From the NCBI GenBank assembly GCA_002069975.1, contig MWCJ01000025.1:1-39283 (forward strand): DNA of 39,283 nt, read 5' to 3'. Below the pieces are notes generated by a model that was not told the origin of the DNA, did not search any database, and saw only the letters and a list, made by a program, of their open reading frames with translations. The position numbers and the translations under genes were made by a program. Each line of letters starts with the position of its first letter. The first letter of the stretch is position 1. Shown here piece by piece: positions 1-11,700 of this stretch. The DNA comes from Bacteroidetes bacterium ADurb.Bin217 (GTDB lineage Bacteria > Bacteroidota > Bacteroidia > Bacteroidales > UBA1715).

Positions 1-1424
1 CCTTTTGCTATATCCATTCCCTCTAAATCTTCGGGAGAAGTTTCGATACGAACAAGTATTGAATTTTTGAATTTTTTAGCTTCGTCGGCAAAAAATACGA
101 TTTGTCCTGTTGCGGCTCCCGGCGATGCAGGTAAACCTTTTGCAATTTTATCGGCATTTTTGATTGCAGTAGCCGAAAACACAGGGTGTAATAATTCGTT
201 TAATTTATTAGGCTCTTGTTTTAACAATGCTTTTTTCTCATCTATTTCTCCGGCACGCAATTGTTCCATAGCTATGCGAACCATAGCAGCTCCGGTGCGT
301 TTACCGTTACGAGTTTGCAACATCCACAATTTACCGTCTTGAATGGTAAACTCTATATCTTGCATGTCTTTGTAATGAGTATCTAATTGTTTTTGAATTT
401 CAAATAATTCTTTGTACGCAGCAGGCATAGTTTCTTCTAACGATGGGAATTGCGATACGCGAACATCTTCGGTAATTCCTTGCAATTGAGCCCAATCTTG
501 CGAACCGCGTTTGGTAATTTGTTGTGGTGTACGTACACCTGCTACCACGTCTTCGCCTTGTGCGTTTATTAAATATTCGCCGTTGAATACGTTTTCGCCT
601 GTAGCCGAATCTCTGGTAAAAGCCACACCTGTTGCAGAGTTGTTGCCCATATTTCCGAATACCATAGCTTGTACGTTTACTGCAGTTCCCCAATCAGCAG
701 GAATTTTATTCATTGCACGATAGTAGTTTGCACGTGGGTTCATCCAGCTGTTGAATACTGCACATACAGCACCCCAAAGTTGTTCCCATGCATCGTTCGG
801 AAAATCTCTTCCTGTTTGTTTTTTAACGGCAGCTTTGAATTTTTGTACCAATTCTTTTAAATCGTCTACCGATAAATCTGTATCGTTTTCTACACCACGC
901 GCCTCTTTCATGTGTTCCATGATTTCTTCGAATGGGTCAATATCTTCTTTTGATTCGGGTTTCATTTCTAATACCACATCGCCATACATTTGTACAAAAC
1001 GACGGTACGAATCCCATGCAAAACGTGGGTTTCCAGATTTTTTTGCAATACCTTCTACAGCATCATCGTTCAAACCAAGGTTAAGTACAGTATCCATCAT
1101 ACCGGGCATAGACACACGAGCTCCTGAACGAACCGACATTAATAAAGGATTTTCTTTATCGCCGAATTTCATGCCCATAATATTTTCTACATATGCCATT
1201 GCAGCTTGAACTTCTGATTTTAAAAGTTCTACAACTTTCGCTTGCCCAAGTTCATAGTATTCGGTACAAACTTCGGTAGTAATTGTAAATCCCGGAGGAA
1301 CCGGTATGCCAATTAGGTTCATATCGGCTAAGTTAGCACCTTTACCGCCTAATAAATTTTTCATCTCTGCTTTTCCTTCGGCTTCTTTATTACCAAAGGT
1401 ATACACGCGTTTTTTTTGTCCCAT
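1..1424 (-). CDS. ppdK: pyruvate, phosphate dikinase, N-terminal part (runs off window)
   Basis: My reading of the minus strand from ATG at 1424 gives an open frame of 474 codons beginning [18 protein letters not shown] and continuing to the window edge without a stop. The family interconverts pyruvate, ATP and phosphate with PEP, AMP and diphosphate in the cytoplasm. The visible part is the ATP-grasp nucleotide-binding domain ([12 protein letters not shown] near residue 25, [38 protein letters not shown]) and the start of the phosphohistidine domain ([15 protein letters not shown]). It is cut at GMDIAKG, just before where the family's catalytic-histidine motif TSHAAVVAR would follow; full proteins are about 900 residues, so roughly half is outside. 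A -7 box lies upstream at 1466-1473. The family call is secure. Confidence 0.96.
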   Translation of the reverse strand, partial: MGQKKRVYTFGNKEAEGKAEMKNLLGGKGANLADMNLIGIPVPPGFTITTEVCTEYYELGQAKVVELLKSEVQAAMAYVENIMGMKFGDKENPLLMSVRSGARVSMPGMMDTVLNLGLNDDAVEGIAKKSGNPRFAWDSYRRFVQMYGDVVLEMKPESKEDIDPFEEIMEHMKEARGVENDTDLSVDDLKELVQKFKAAVKKQTGRDFPNDAWEQLWGAVCAVFNSWMNPRANYYRAMNKIPADWGTAVNVQAMVFGNMGNNSATGVAFTRDSATGENVFNGEYLINAQGEDVVAGVRTPQQITKRGSQDWAQLQGITEDVRVSQFPSLEETMPAAYKELFEIQKQLDTHYKDMQDIEFTIQDGKLWMLQTRNGKRTGAAMVRIAMEQLRAGEIDEKKALLKQEPNKLNELLHPVFSATAIKNADKIAKGLPASPGAATGQIVFFADEAKKFKNSILVRIETSPEDLEGMDIAK

Positions 1425-1465
1425 ACGTTATTTTTATTGTGATTAATTATTCGATTTCTTACCTA

Positions 1466-1473
1466 CAAAAATA
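1466..1473 (-). promoter_or_regulatory. putative Bacteroidota -7 box for ppdK
   Basis: Minus-strand TATTTTTG matches TAnnTTTG, about 42 nt upstream of the ppdK ATG. No well-spaced -33 TTG is seen, so the assignment rests on the -7 match alone. Confidence 0.45.
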
Positions 1474-1492
1474 ATTTTTTTTTTGCAATTTA

Positions 1493-2452
1493 TTACGAGC
1501 ATATCGTATATATTTTATCTAAATACCTCATAAGTAGAATGCTAAACGAATGAGGCATTATGCTGCTTTGTGTCAGATTATTTGCTATGCAATATTGTGC
1601 TTCCGCAATTTCATAATTGTAGCCATTGCCACTGTATTGGGGGCTTACATCATGTGTTCCTTCGGAATTTATATGGCTTATTTTGCAGGGGCAGTGCCAC
1701 ATTCTGTGCATGTGTATTTGTCCGTGTGTTCCTGTAATAATAGCTTCGCACGGTAGGTTACGGGTAAACGATGCTTCTATATGAACGTTCAAAGATTGAG
1801 CATATTCAAAATCTATAGTGTCGTCTACATCTATACCTAATTCTGTTTTGTGCATGTGTGCCTGTATTGTTTGTGGTTCGCCAAATAAATGAAGTGCTAA
1901 AAACACAGGGTACAATCCTATATCGAGCAGAGCTCCACCTCCCAATTCAGGCGAAAACAAGCGAGATTCGGCAGAGTAGGGGACTTCAAATCCAAAATCT
2001 ATATGAGCATGTGTTACCTGCCCTATTGCACGGGTTTCAATGAGGTGTTTCACGGTTGCCACCGATGGCATAAACATCGTCCACAAGGCTTCCATCAAAA
2101 ATGTTTGTTGGCGTTGGGCTATTGTAGTTAATTCTAATAATTGTGGAGTATTGAGCGTAAATGGTTTTTCGCATACACATGCTTTGCTATGTTCTAAACA
2201 TAAGCGTGCATGTTCGTAGTGCAGATTGTTGGTAGTTGCTATATATATAATATCAATCTCGGGATTTGTTACCAATTCTACATATGAACCATAGAAGTGT
2301 GGAGCCCCATATTCATTGGCAAATGCACGTGCACGCTCTACCGACGATGATGCTACGGCATGCAATTCTGCATGGGGAACCGACTGTAATCCTTGAGCAA
2401 ATTTATGTGCTATTTTACCGGGACCTATTATTCCCCAACGGTAGGTTGTCAT
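1493..2452 (-). CDS. Gfo/Idh/MocA family NAD(P)-dependent oxidoreductase
   Basis: 319 residues. The N-terminal Rossmann fold starts [17 protein letters not shown] (a GxGxxA dinucleotide motif near residues 9-14); the family EKP motif is in VCEKPFTLN (about residues 92-100), carrying the lysine that usually sits in the active site. The C-terminal alpha/beta domain contains the typical [12 protein letters not shown] segment. Proteins of this group oxidise or reduce sugars, inositols or related polyols; the substrate cannot be told from sequence. The ATG overlaps the tyrS stop as ATGA, so the gene is very likely translationally coupled to tyrS, although no functional link is evident. Length is normal for the family. 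Confidence 0.93.
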   Translation of the reverse strand: MTTYRWGIIGPGKIAHKFAQGLQSVPHAELHAVASSSVERARAFANEYGAPHFYGSYVELVTNPEIDIIYIATTNNLHYEHARLCLEHSKACVCEKPFTLNTPQLLELTTIAQRQQTFLMEALWTMFMPSVATVKHLIETRAIGQVTHAHIDFGFEVPYSAESRLFSPELGGGALLDIGLYPVFLALHLFGEPQTIQAHMHKTELGIDVDDTIDFEYAQSLNVHIEASFTRNLPCEAIITGTHGQIHMHRMWHCPCKISHINSEGTHDVSPQYSGNGYNYEIAEAQYCIANNLTQSSIMPHSFSILLMRYLDKIYTICS

Positions 2453-3741
2453 ACAATTTCTACAATAAAATAGTTTTTCTTGCCTTTTTGAATCAAAATG
2501 TATGAATTGTTTATAATGTAAGAAGAATCAATAGCTATTTCTGGACTTTCTATTTTGCTTTTGTTTAAACTTACACCGCCTCCTTGAATCATTTTACGAG
2601 CCTCGCCTTTGCTGGGGAATATGTTGGTATGTGTTGCCAATAATTCCAAAATTTGAATTCCTGCCTCAATGTCTGCTTTTTGTATTTGAAATGTAGGAAC
2701 TCCGTCGAATACTGCCAAAAATGTTTTTTTGTCTAATGCTGCCAACGATTGTGCAGTGCCACTTCCAAACAATATAGCCGATGCTTCTACAGCAGCATTG
2801 TATTCTTGTTCGCCGTGAACCATGCAGGTAACTTCTTGTGCCAAGCGTTTTTGCAATACACGCATATGCGGTGCTTGTGCATGTTCAGCTATTAAGCTGT
2901 CAATGTCTGCTTTGGTAAGCATGGTAAATATTTTTATATATCGTTCGGCATCTTCGTCAGAAACATTCAACCAAAATTGGTAAAATGCGTAGGGCGATGT
3001 GCGTTCCGGGTCTAACCATACATTACCCGATTCTGTTTTACCGAATTTAGTACCGTCTGATTTAGTAATAAGCGGACAGGTAAGTGCATACGCTTCGCCC
3101 GATTCTTTGCGGCGAATAAGTTCGGTGCCGGTAGTAATGTTGCCCCATTGGTCGGAACCGCCCATTTGCAATTTGCAATTGTGATGTTTGTATAAATAGA
3201 GAAAATCGTAACCTTGTACCAACTGATAGGTGAATTCGGTAAATGACATTCCCATTTTAGCATCTTCACCTAAGCGTTTTTTTACGCTGTCTTTACTCAT
3301 CATGTAATTTACGGTAATGTGCTTTCCAACATCGCGTATAAAGGCAAGGAAACTGAATTCTTTCATCCAGTCGTAATTGTTTACCAATATGGCTGCATTT
3401 GCTTTGTCTGAATCAAAATCGAGGAACAACGCCAACTGTTTTTGTATACAATCTTGGTTATGACGGAGTGTAGGTTCGTCCAACAAATTGCGTTCTTGCG
3501 ATTTGCCGCTGGGGTCACCTATCATACCGGTAGCACCACCTATTAAGGCTATGGGTTTGTGTCCGGCAGCTTGAAAATGTTTAAGCATCATTACACCTAC
3601 CAAATGTCCTATGTGGAGCGAATCGGCAGTAGGGTCTATTCCTAAATATGCCGATGTTAATTCTTTTTGTAATTGATCTTCGGTTCCCGGCATAAGTGTA
3701 TGCACCATGCCACGCCATGTAAGTTCTTGTACGAAATTCAT
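2449..3741 (-). CDS. tyrS: tyrosyl-tRNA synthetase
   Basis: Class I aminoacyl-tRNA synthetase that charges tRNA-Tyr. From ATG 3741 the protein is 430 residues, the usual length. HIGH is at residues 43-46 ([10 protein letters not shown]), the KMSKS-equivalent is KFGKT in [17 protein letters not shown], and a C-terminal S4 RNA-binding domain ends the protein ([18 protein letters not shown]). The frame stays open upstream to 3894, but that extension would be translated tandem repeat ([12 protein letters not shown]) lying upstream of the -7 promoter box at 3764-3771; the family N-terminus also fits [11 protein letters not shown], so I chose 3741. Its stop overlaps the start of the oxidoreductase gene. 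Confidence 0.96.
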   Translation of the reverse strand: MNFVQELTWRGMVHTLMPGTEDQLQKELTSAYLGIDPTADSLHIGHLVGVMMLKHFQAAGHKPIALIGGATGMIGDPSGKSQERNLLDEPTLRHNQDCIQKQLALFLDFDSDKANAAILVNNYDWMKEFSFLAFIRDVGKHITVNYMMSKDSVKKRLGEDAKMGMSFTEFTYQLVQGYDFLYLYKHHNCKLQMGGSDQWGNITTGTELIRRKESGEAYALTCPLITKSDGTKFGKTESGNVWLDPERTSPYAFYQFWLNVSDEDAERYIKIFTMLTKADIDSLIAEHAQAPHMRVLQKRLAQEVTCMVHGEQEYNAAVEASAILFGSGTAQSLAALDKKTFLAVFDGVPTFQIQKADIEAGIQILELLATHTNIFPSKGEARKMIQGGGVSLNKSKIESPEIAIDSSYIINNSYILIQKGKKNYFIVEIV

Positions 3742-3763
3742 ATTAAAGTTTGTAAAATTTTGG

Positions 3764-3771
3764 CAAATATA
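3764..3771 (-). promoter_or_regulatory. putative -7 promoter box for tyrS
   Basis: Minus-strand TATATTTG followed by C, a full TAnnTTTG match 22 nt before the tyrS ATG. The -33 region is occupied by the 8-bp tandem repeat at 3779-3810 rather than a clear TTG element. Confidence 0.6.
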
Positions 3772-3778
3772 GGAAAAA

Positions 3779-3876
3779 TGTCTGAATGTCTGAATGTCTG
3801 AATGTCTGAAAAGTCTAAAGGAGTTAAAGGTGTAAGGGTGTAAGGGTTTAGGGGGCTGAAAAGTCTGAAGTCTCGT
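3779..3876. repeat. 8-bp tandem repeat and degenerate flank upstream of tyrS
   Basis: Four perfect copies of TGTCTGAA occupy 3779-3810 (TTCAGACA on the tyrS sense strand). They are followed to about 3876 by degenerate related sequence, including two copies of GGTGTAAG and further GTCTGAA fragments. The array fills the whole gap between the porin stop and the tyrS -7 box. Confidence 0.9.
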
Positions 3877-5726
3877 TAATTGTAAAACAACCACGATACA
3901 GCAAACGATACATATCCTGATTGCTGAGGATAATGCAGTGCTGTAAATTGTTTGCCGAACAAACTTGCATATAATCCGGTGTATGAAACCATACAGCGAA
4001 TAGGTTTGTACTTAATAGATATAAATGCATTTACATGCGGGAAATCTCCAATTTCTTTGTCGAATTGTTGTGTAAATGTATTTAATGCTGTGTTGTATTG
4101 CGGTACATTATATTTGGGATAATACAATGCTTCTAATCCAATGTATGTGTCTATTAATTTTTTGTAAAATACATTTCTAAAAGCAATAGAATTGTAAGTA
4201 GCCCATACCGGATAGTCTAACCCTGATGTGGAGTTTGTTTGAAGTAATAAGCTATTGTTTAGTAAGAATTTCCATAATTTGGTTTCTTTATTGAGCGAAG
4301 CTACAAAAGCCTGAGCCGGTTCGTCTGCTTGCATTATAGTTCCTTTGGTGTTAAAATACAAATATTGTTTTAGATAATATTTTGAAATTGTAATACTTGT
4401 ATTGTATGCAGGCATGAGTGCAACAAATGAAATATGATGAATCTGTTGTTCCGTAAAATTATTATCCCAATTGTAATGATTTGATATATACCGTGAATAC
4501 ATGTTGCGAGGTTTGGCATTCGTATACGAATAATCTGCAGACACCTCTATAGTCTTATCTATAGAATAATCAATAGATTTTGTGAGTTTTAGGTTTGCAA
4601 TATTATCGTTGGCATAATCGCCCCACACAAAATAGGAGTGATTGTATTCTAATTTTACATCATGGCTAGGTACCTCAAAATCACAATCGGCATTAATATA
4701 TACGGAATTAGAAAATTCATGAGGATATGAAAAGTCATAATTACGCATATACGAGTGATTGTATTGATATGCAGCAGCAAATACCGAATGGTGCGTAATA
4801 GAAGAATTTTTGCCCGATAATTCTACAAAAAACACATTTTCTGTTTGAGAAACACGATTTGTGTCAAGCGTTTGAATGGTATCCCACAATGTTTTAGTAT
4901 ACCAATTTGTTGGCAAATTTGTGTGAGTATAATTAAAGGAGTATGACGTGTGTCGTAATGAATATCCAAGTGCTACCGGGTAAGAATATAATGCAATTGA
5001 TGATGAATCTCTGTACATTGGTTTTTTAGAAATATTCCACTTAATAGTACTATGAGCATTATGATTGGTAATGTGTGAAGATGCATTTTGGAGCGACATT
5101 ATAAAATTTTTCTTAGATATAAGAGAATCGTCCAAAATTCCACCATTTACATCGTATACATAGGAATTAAATGCATATTTGAAATATAATGAAAATCTTG
5201 AACCATTATATGCTACCCAAGGAGCTATATGTTTGCCACTATAACTTTGTGGGGTATATTCGCCCATAGTTTTATAATAATGTAGCCGTGCTCCAATATT
5301 TAAATCTTTAGAATAATTTTGAGTGTGGAGTACCGAAACTTGTTGTTGTTGGTATTGTGCCCCCGAGTAATATAATTCGGTATAGGGGCGTGGGGTGTTA
5401 TATATAAGCATTGTATTTGGGCGTGCCGACGAAGATTCAAATGCATGATAAAAAAAAGGCTGTGTAGAAAGTGGTGTAAATTTTAATGAAAAAGCAGGTG
5501 AGCCAAACGCTCCTAAATCAAGTTTATAATCGGACAAACGTGCATTGGGCATGGTTTCGAAAAATGTAGCATGCATAGTATCCATTGCAACCTGTGTTTT
5601 GTTCGTTGCATATTGGTTTATTTGCCAAGCGGTAATAGGTGTGTGAACAACAGAATCTTTTGTTTGCGAAAAAGCTTGCACACATACCAACCAAATTATA
5701 CAAAATACAGAGTAACGTTTATTCAT
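3876..5726 (-). CDS. Porin_10-type outer-membrane beta-barrel protein
   Basis: About 616 residues. A signal peptide ends near VQAFSQ, giving the Gln-start mature protein common in this phylum. The rest is rich in alternating aromatic/polar beta strands ([55 protein letters not shown]) and ends [12 protein letters not shown] with an aromatic C-terminus, as in outer-membrane barrels. It resembles the Bacteroidota 'putative porin' family (Pfam Porin_10 by recollection). The in-frame GTG at 5732 shares one base with the sprA TAG stop, but ATG 5726 is the more likely start. It is directly downstream of sprA and probably cotranscribed; substrate unknown. It could instead be a T9SS-associated barrel. 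Confidence 0.8.
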   Translation of the reverse strand: MNKRYSVFCIIWLVCVQAFSQTKDSVVHTPITAWQINQYATNKTQVAMDTMHATFFETMPNARLSDYKLDLGAFGSPAFSLKFTPLSTQPFFYHAFESSSARPNTMLIYNTPRPYTELYYSGAQYQQQQVSVLHTQNYSKDLNIGARLHYYKTMGEYTPQSYSGKHIAPWVAYNGSRFSLYFKYAFNSYVYDVNGGILDDSLISKKNFIMSLQNASSHITNHNAHSTIKWNISKKPMYRDSSSIALYSYPVALGYSLRHTSYSFNYTHTNLPTNWYTKTLWDTIQTLDTNRVSQTENVFFVELSGKNSSITHHSVFAAAYQYNHSYMRNYDFSYPHEFSNSVYINADCDFEVPSHDVKLEYNHSYFVWGDYANDNIANLKLTKSIDYSIDKTIEVSADYSYTNAKPRNMYSRYISNHYNWDNNFTEQQIHHISFVALMPAYNTSITISKYYLKQYLYFNTKGTIMQADEPAQAFVASLNKETKLWKFLLNNSLLLQTNSTSGLDYPVWATYNSIAFRNVFYKKLIDTYIGLEALYYPKYNVPQYNTALNTFTQQFDKEIGDFPHVNAFISIKYKPIRCMVSYTGLYASLFGKQFTALHYPQQSGYVSFAVSWLFYN

Positions 5727-5731
5727 ACTCA

Positions 5732-8700
5732 CTACATTAAAGAAAAACGTAAATTAACACCACCATTTAAACTCGAAGTTTTATAGCCATTTGTAAGTGG
5801 TTTGTTCATACTATAATCAAGATATAATCTAATAGTAAAACGTTCGTTCAACATATAATCTGCATAAGTTTTAAGCGAATACATATTATTGCCCGATATT
5901 TTACGGGTTATATCTTCTACAATATTACGACGAATTGTTTGATTTTTTCGAATCGATAAATCCATTCTTATATTTAAATCATTTTCGTACGATTGTTTTC
6001 CATTGGCAGTATTAATGTTTACTTTGAAATTTTTAAACACATACCCACCACCTACAACATATTCTAATCCTGCTGTTTCAGATATTTCGGTATTTCTAAA
6101 CGAAAGACTCACATTTCTGTTGCTGCGTACTTCGAATTTTGCGGTCATATTATTTACCAATTTTGCATCTACACCTATAATAGGATTGAACCGCTCCGAA
6201 ATGCTAATATTACTTACATTGTATTGTGGTGAAAGATATAAGGCTCCATCAACTCTATCTACAAAAAAGTCATCTTCGAATACTGTTTCGGCTGTAAATG
6301 TTTCGTAAGCTCCCAAGTTATAATTGGAGGTGTAGGCATGGTTTATATTTATAGATTTAAAATAATCTTTAACATACGCTACTTTAGATAACCCATTATA
6401 TGACAATCGCCAATTGAGGGTGCGAACAAAATCTTTGAACGATGAAAACATAGGTACAAAATAATCGTTAAGATACACATCGTTCGGATTTTGACCGGAA
6501 TACGCCGATAAAAATGCCGGAATCAATACATCTTGCGAAGTTTCTTTATACAAAACCGGATATCCCGATATTGGGTCTACTTCGTATTCTTGTCCAATAT
6601 TTTTTTCTATTAGTCTATTTGCAATTATTACTCTATTTTCTTTGAATTGTTCGTATGCTTTGTCAGAATTAAACGATGTAGCTATAGTGTTATACGACAT
6701 AGTAAAATTACCGCCAATTAGAGCATTATTCTTGTTTTGTTGTGCGTCGCCTTGTAAATAGCGTGTTTCGTTTTTAGAAAAACTTCTATCGGCATTCAAG
6801 GTAATACGCATACTTTTAATAGGTTCAAGCGAAGTTTGCACACGCAATTGATTTGAATACGTTCGTTTATATTTTTCGCTTATCAGTGGGTTGTCTACAA
6901 GCCATTCGGTAGTTTGTAAATATGAGTCTATGTTAGTTGGAATTATACCCATTACATATGGCCACCCGGGAGCAGCTGTTGGTCCAAACGGTTTATACAA
7001 TCCAAAATTTTGCGTACCGTATTTATATCCGGGTATGTATGTACCTTCGGACTGCGTATAGTTTACCGACATAGTTTTTGTCATCATAAGCACCGTAACC
7101 ACTTGATCCATAATTTTGGTAAATGCAGTTTCTACAATATCTCGTTTACCGGTAACAGTTACTTTTGCATTTTCTACGTCTTTATTAGGAGTAAACTCAG
7201 TTTGATTTGGCGAGAGTACTTTTGTTGTTCCCATAACCACCTGACCTTTATTGTCGAGCATACTTACACGAACGTCTTCGGTTTTGAGTTTGTGGTTTAT
7301 TACATATGGAGTATTTGCTTGTAATGTTATATTTTCTTGGTTATATTTTACGGTTTCTTTTTTCTTAGTTTGGTTTGTACCTTTACTTTTCATTCGTTTA
7401 TTTACATCGTTCAAGTATTTCGACTTATTATACAATCGAGTAAAATTAAACGTATTGTCTAAACTTTGAGTGTTAGAATTGGTTATAGTATTTCCAAAAT
7501 TATCTTGATTTCTAATTTCTGCCCCCAATTGCCAATCGTACGACCCCGAATATTTATAATTAGATGTAATCCAGTCTAATGGTTTTATTCTATTGAATGG
7601 TAATTGATATGAAAGTGTAGTTTTTTGCGAAAACGACATGTTTTCACCATATGTTTCCATGTTTCTGTATACTTCGCGACGATATTCTTGCCAAACATCT
7701 TCATTCGATTTGTCTATTACCCCATAAGGTTCGTTTATACGCGATTGATTGAGAGCGGAGTAGGTGAATTTTAAATTTTTTGAAAGAGCATAATTAAGAT
7801 CGTAGGTTCGAAGCCATAAGAATTTTTTGCTTGCAGTTACGGGCAAATTTCCGTATGCCGATAAATTACGCCGTTGTTGTTCTTTATATGTTCTGTCCCA
7901 TTCGTTTTTGAAGCTTACGGTGGTAGGCAACAAAAAGAAATTTATGTCTTTAATAAATGCATTTGAACTCGATTTAAATGGAGTATAATTTTTAGGACGT
8001 AAATTATACATGTAATTAAATGCAGCTTTGTATTGATGATTATAATTTTTAGCATAATCTATATCGTAGGAATAGAATCGGTTAAATGCAAAACTTGTCG
8101 AAAAATTTGAAATATTCCACGGGAGTTGTTTTTCCGATTGTTTGTTAATTCTCACGTTTGTAAAGTTGTATGAGAATCGTTGGGTAAAATCACGGGTAAT
8201 ACGAAGTAAAGAATCTCGTTGGTGTTTGCTTGTCATATTATCGAGCGATTGCGATAGAAGAATATCGGGATTTGTAGGGTCGTATTGAGGCATGATATAA
8301 ATTTCAGAAAAATCCACATAAAATGGTAAGCTAATACTCCATGCTTCGGGAAAAAATTTATTAAGAGCTACGTTCGAAGCTACATCATACTGATACAAAT
8401 CTTCTTGACTTCGTTCAAATACTTTTTGGTCAATTCCTCCAAATCCGGGTTTGCTTGTTTTACCCGAAACCGAAAGAGTTGCAAAGTCTGCTAAAGCTAT
8501 TCGAGCCGATGCTATAGCAGCCCAACCGCTTTGGTCGTCAATATCGGTTAGTCGCAATTCGTTGAACCACACTATACCCGATTTTTTACGTCCGTCGTCG
8601 AGTGGGTTTTTTGCAGTTTTTTTCTTATTTCGCACACCTATCATTATAGTGCGAACATTACCAATATTTGGTTTACCCTTTATACTTACTCTGTTTTTGC

Positions 8701-11700
8701 CATGAGCAATAGAATACACATGATATGTTTGCAAATCGGAAATTATACCATCTGCTATCATCTTATCGCGTTCGAGTTTTAATTCTTTAAATACCGCTAA
8801 TTCCAACGATATCATATTTTCTTCGGGCCAAACCAACAATCGGTCAAATTCACTGTCTTTATTATATTTTCCGGGAGTGGTTAGAGTTAATGGTACTTCG
8901 TATTCATAATAATTTTCGGTAAAATCAGAACCTACTCGAATAAACGCACAGAGTTCGCCGTCTTCTAAATTGTAGGCTGCATCATCTAATTCTTCGGCAT
9001 GAACAAACATTTCTATAGTACCAAACTGGCGTAAATCTTTGTTAAATTGTTTATAAACTGCTTTAGAATTACCATCTTCTAAATCTACAACTTTAAGCGA
9101 TAGGGCGGTTTCGTTTAATGCTTTAATACTTTGGCTGTTTGGGTCTATTACTCGGTCAACTCCCGGAGGCAATACGTAATTGACAGGCGAACGTGATGCA
9201 TTTTCTTCGATATTAACAACCGAAATATCAAACTCCGAATCGTTAAATAAATCGTATTCCCCCGATTCGTATAAAGGTTTGCTATAACGTCGCCAACTAC
9301 TGTAAACGAGAGCAAATTCGGCAATACGTAATACAATAGAATCATTAAATCCGCGCAAAAACATACGCATTGATTGTATATCTCTAAAATCTGAAATATC
9401 GCCAATTCGTTGTTTGTCTTCCGATTGTATTGGAATTTTAATTTGATACCAATTTGTATAGGTAGTTTTATTATTTTGTTTATTTGTTTCTACAATTTTG
9501 TCGACAATAAAATTTTTACCTACAACTAAATCTTGTGGACGAAGACTAATATGATATTGATAATATGCTTCGGTTTCTTGCAATGTATTGTCGTTGTTTA
9601 AGTCTTCGATATCGGGTTTGTACGACGAAACGCCTTGAGTACTTGCTTCGGGGGTATTGCCATCGTATCCGCTAAAATATTTGTACATCCATACCACATC
9701 AGAATTCACGCCTCTATTATCGAGATACGACGAATAATTATCGGCAGAGGGGTCATTGTAGAACCGTTCAAATACAGATTCTTCAACCACAATTTCTTTT
9801 ACATCTTGCAAATACGACGCGAAAAAGTTACGTTCGGCATCGTCATTTAAACCATCGAGTCCCACATCTTGAATTACACGTTGTACATCGTTGCTAAAAC
9901 CTGTTTCTACAATAGAATAGTTTGGAACTCGTCCCCATACTGTTTGGTCGTATCGAGTAGGGTCGGGCAGCATTCCATTTTCTGCCGATTTTCGTCCATC
10001 GCGAAGAACATCTTCAGAGATTCTACCCAAATTAACATAAAAGTCGCCACCTGTATGTGCAGCTGCAGTATCGTCAACAAATGGATCCATAAGCCAAAAT
10101 TCGATATACTCTACATTGCTTTCTTCAAAATCGGTAGTGGTTAACGATTGCATAATACCACTCCAGCGTGATTGTGGATTATTCAAATATCCCTGCGAAT
10201 TTAAACCTGCAGATATGCCGGGTTTACCTTTGGTGTCGTAGTTATTTTGTCCGCGTTCGTATGGATAATATGCAATATTCAAAATAGTCATAGGAATATC
10301 TTCTACCGAAGTTAAATCTCTATTGGGAAATAAATCGGATTGATAAACCGCTCGCGAAAAATTTTGTTCTTGTACGTCTTTGCTTACTGGTGAATTGCGT
10401 AATTGATAAAATGTAGTATTTATATTATACCAAGTAATATGTGCTTTATTAAAATTAGTTGCTATATCGTTAACTAAATATGCTTCGGGGAACATTTGTT
10501 TTTGTAATTGTGGTGTACTTGCTATTTTCCACGATGTAGGTTCGCGCAAGTAAATTCTTCCTTCGGTGCTTTCAAAATTATCGAGTTCTACCGCATCTGA
10601 TATAAATTTCGATTGTCCGGGTATTAATTGTGCAAATTCTCCCGATAGATTGATTTGCGAAACTTCTTTGGTTTTAACAAATGGCACATATTTATCGACT
10701 AACGATGTAAGTAAAATAGATTTGGTAGAATAATTTGCATCGACACCCCAAATTGTATTTGAAATTGGGTAATCGTCGAACCCTACTTTTTGTACTGCAG
10801 GTTTTTCTGACAATCGCATTATAGTAGCACCAAAATTTATATTTTGATTGTATCGGTAGTCAAAGCGAGTCCCCATTAAATTTTTAGTTTTCATACTAAA
10901 CAATGGGTTACTTTCTGCTTTTATCGTAATATCGGTTCCCGATTGTAATAACCCTTCGTTAATTATTTTTACGGTACCACCCATATAATCTACAGTATAG
11001 TCTACGCCTTCAACCAGTGTGCGTCCTCCGGCAATTACCGTTACCGAATTTTTCTCAACTTGTGTAGAATTTAAAGGTATTTCGGATCGTACCGCCGATT
11101 TATATTTACCTTGAATTATAAATTTATTTTTTTCGGCAACTTGACGAGCAGCACTTTGTGTAGAATCGTACAATTGGGTGTATACATATTTTTGAGCTAT
11201 GGTAGCATTGCCTATTTTGTTTTGCAGATGACTTCCAAAAGGCTCAAGTACCGGAAAATATAATAAGCCCCGCGACGAGTTTATTGTATAGCCTTCTACA
11301 AAGTCAAAAATACCATCGGCATAGGGTAAATTGTCGTTGGTAATAGTGTCGAGATTCATTACCGACAACAAATTTTTTCCTTTTATATTTCCATCGGGAA
11401 TATAGGGGATAGGTGTTCCGGTTCTATCGTCTTCGTATAAAATATTTAGGGTAAAGTCGTCATTCGTAATTTTGTATCCTCCAAGTGCATACACGTTTTT
11501 CATCATCAAATCCCAATTGTTGTAGGTGGGATTCATATTAGAACCTTTCAACATTTTTACTATAAGTACATCGGGGTGTTCTACTCCGTCGCTGGTGAAC
11601 TCACCCACTTGATACACTTGTCCTTGATATTCGTATTCGTAAGCTATAGCCAATATTTTAGCAGGATTTATAGCCGAACGCAATGAAATATATCCCAGTT

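Noticed and set aside
67..1209. Plus-strand ORFs of 91, 70, 63 and 152 aa
   Set aside because: Antisense shadows of the ppdK frame, which is clearly coding on the minus strand.
3742..3894. N-terminal extension of tyrS to 3894
   Set aside because: It would translate the tandem repeats and lies upstream of the -7 box; the family N-terminus begins at 3741.
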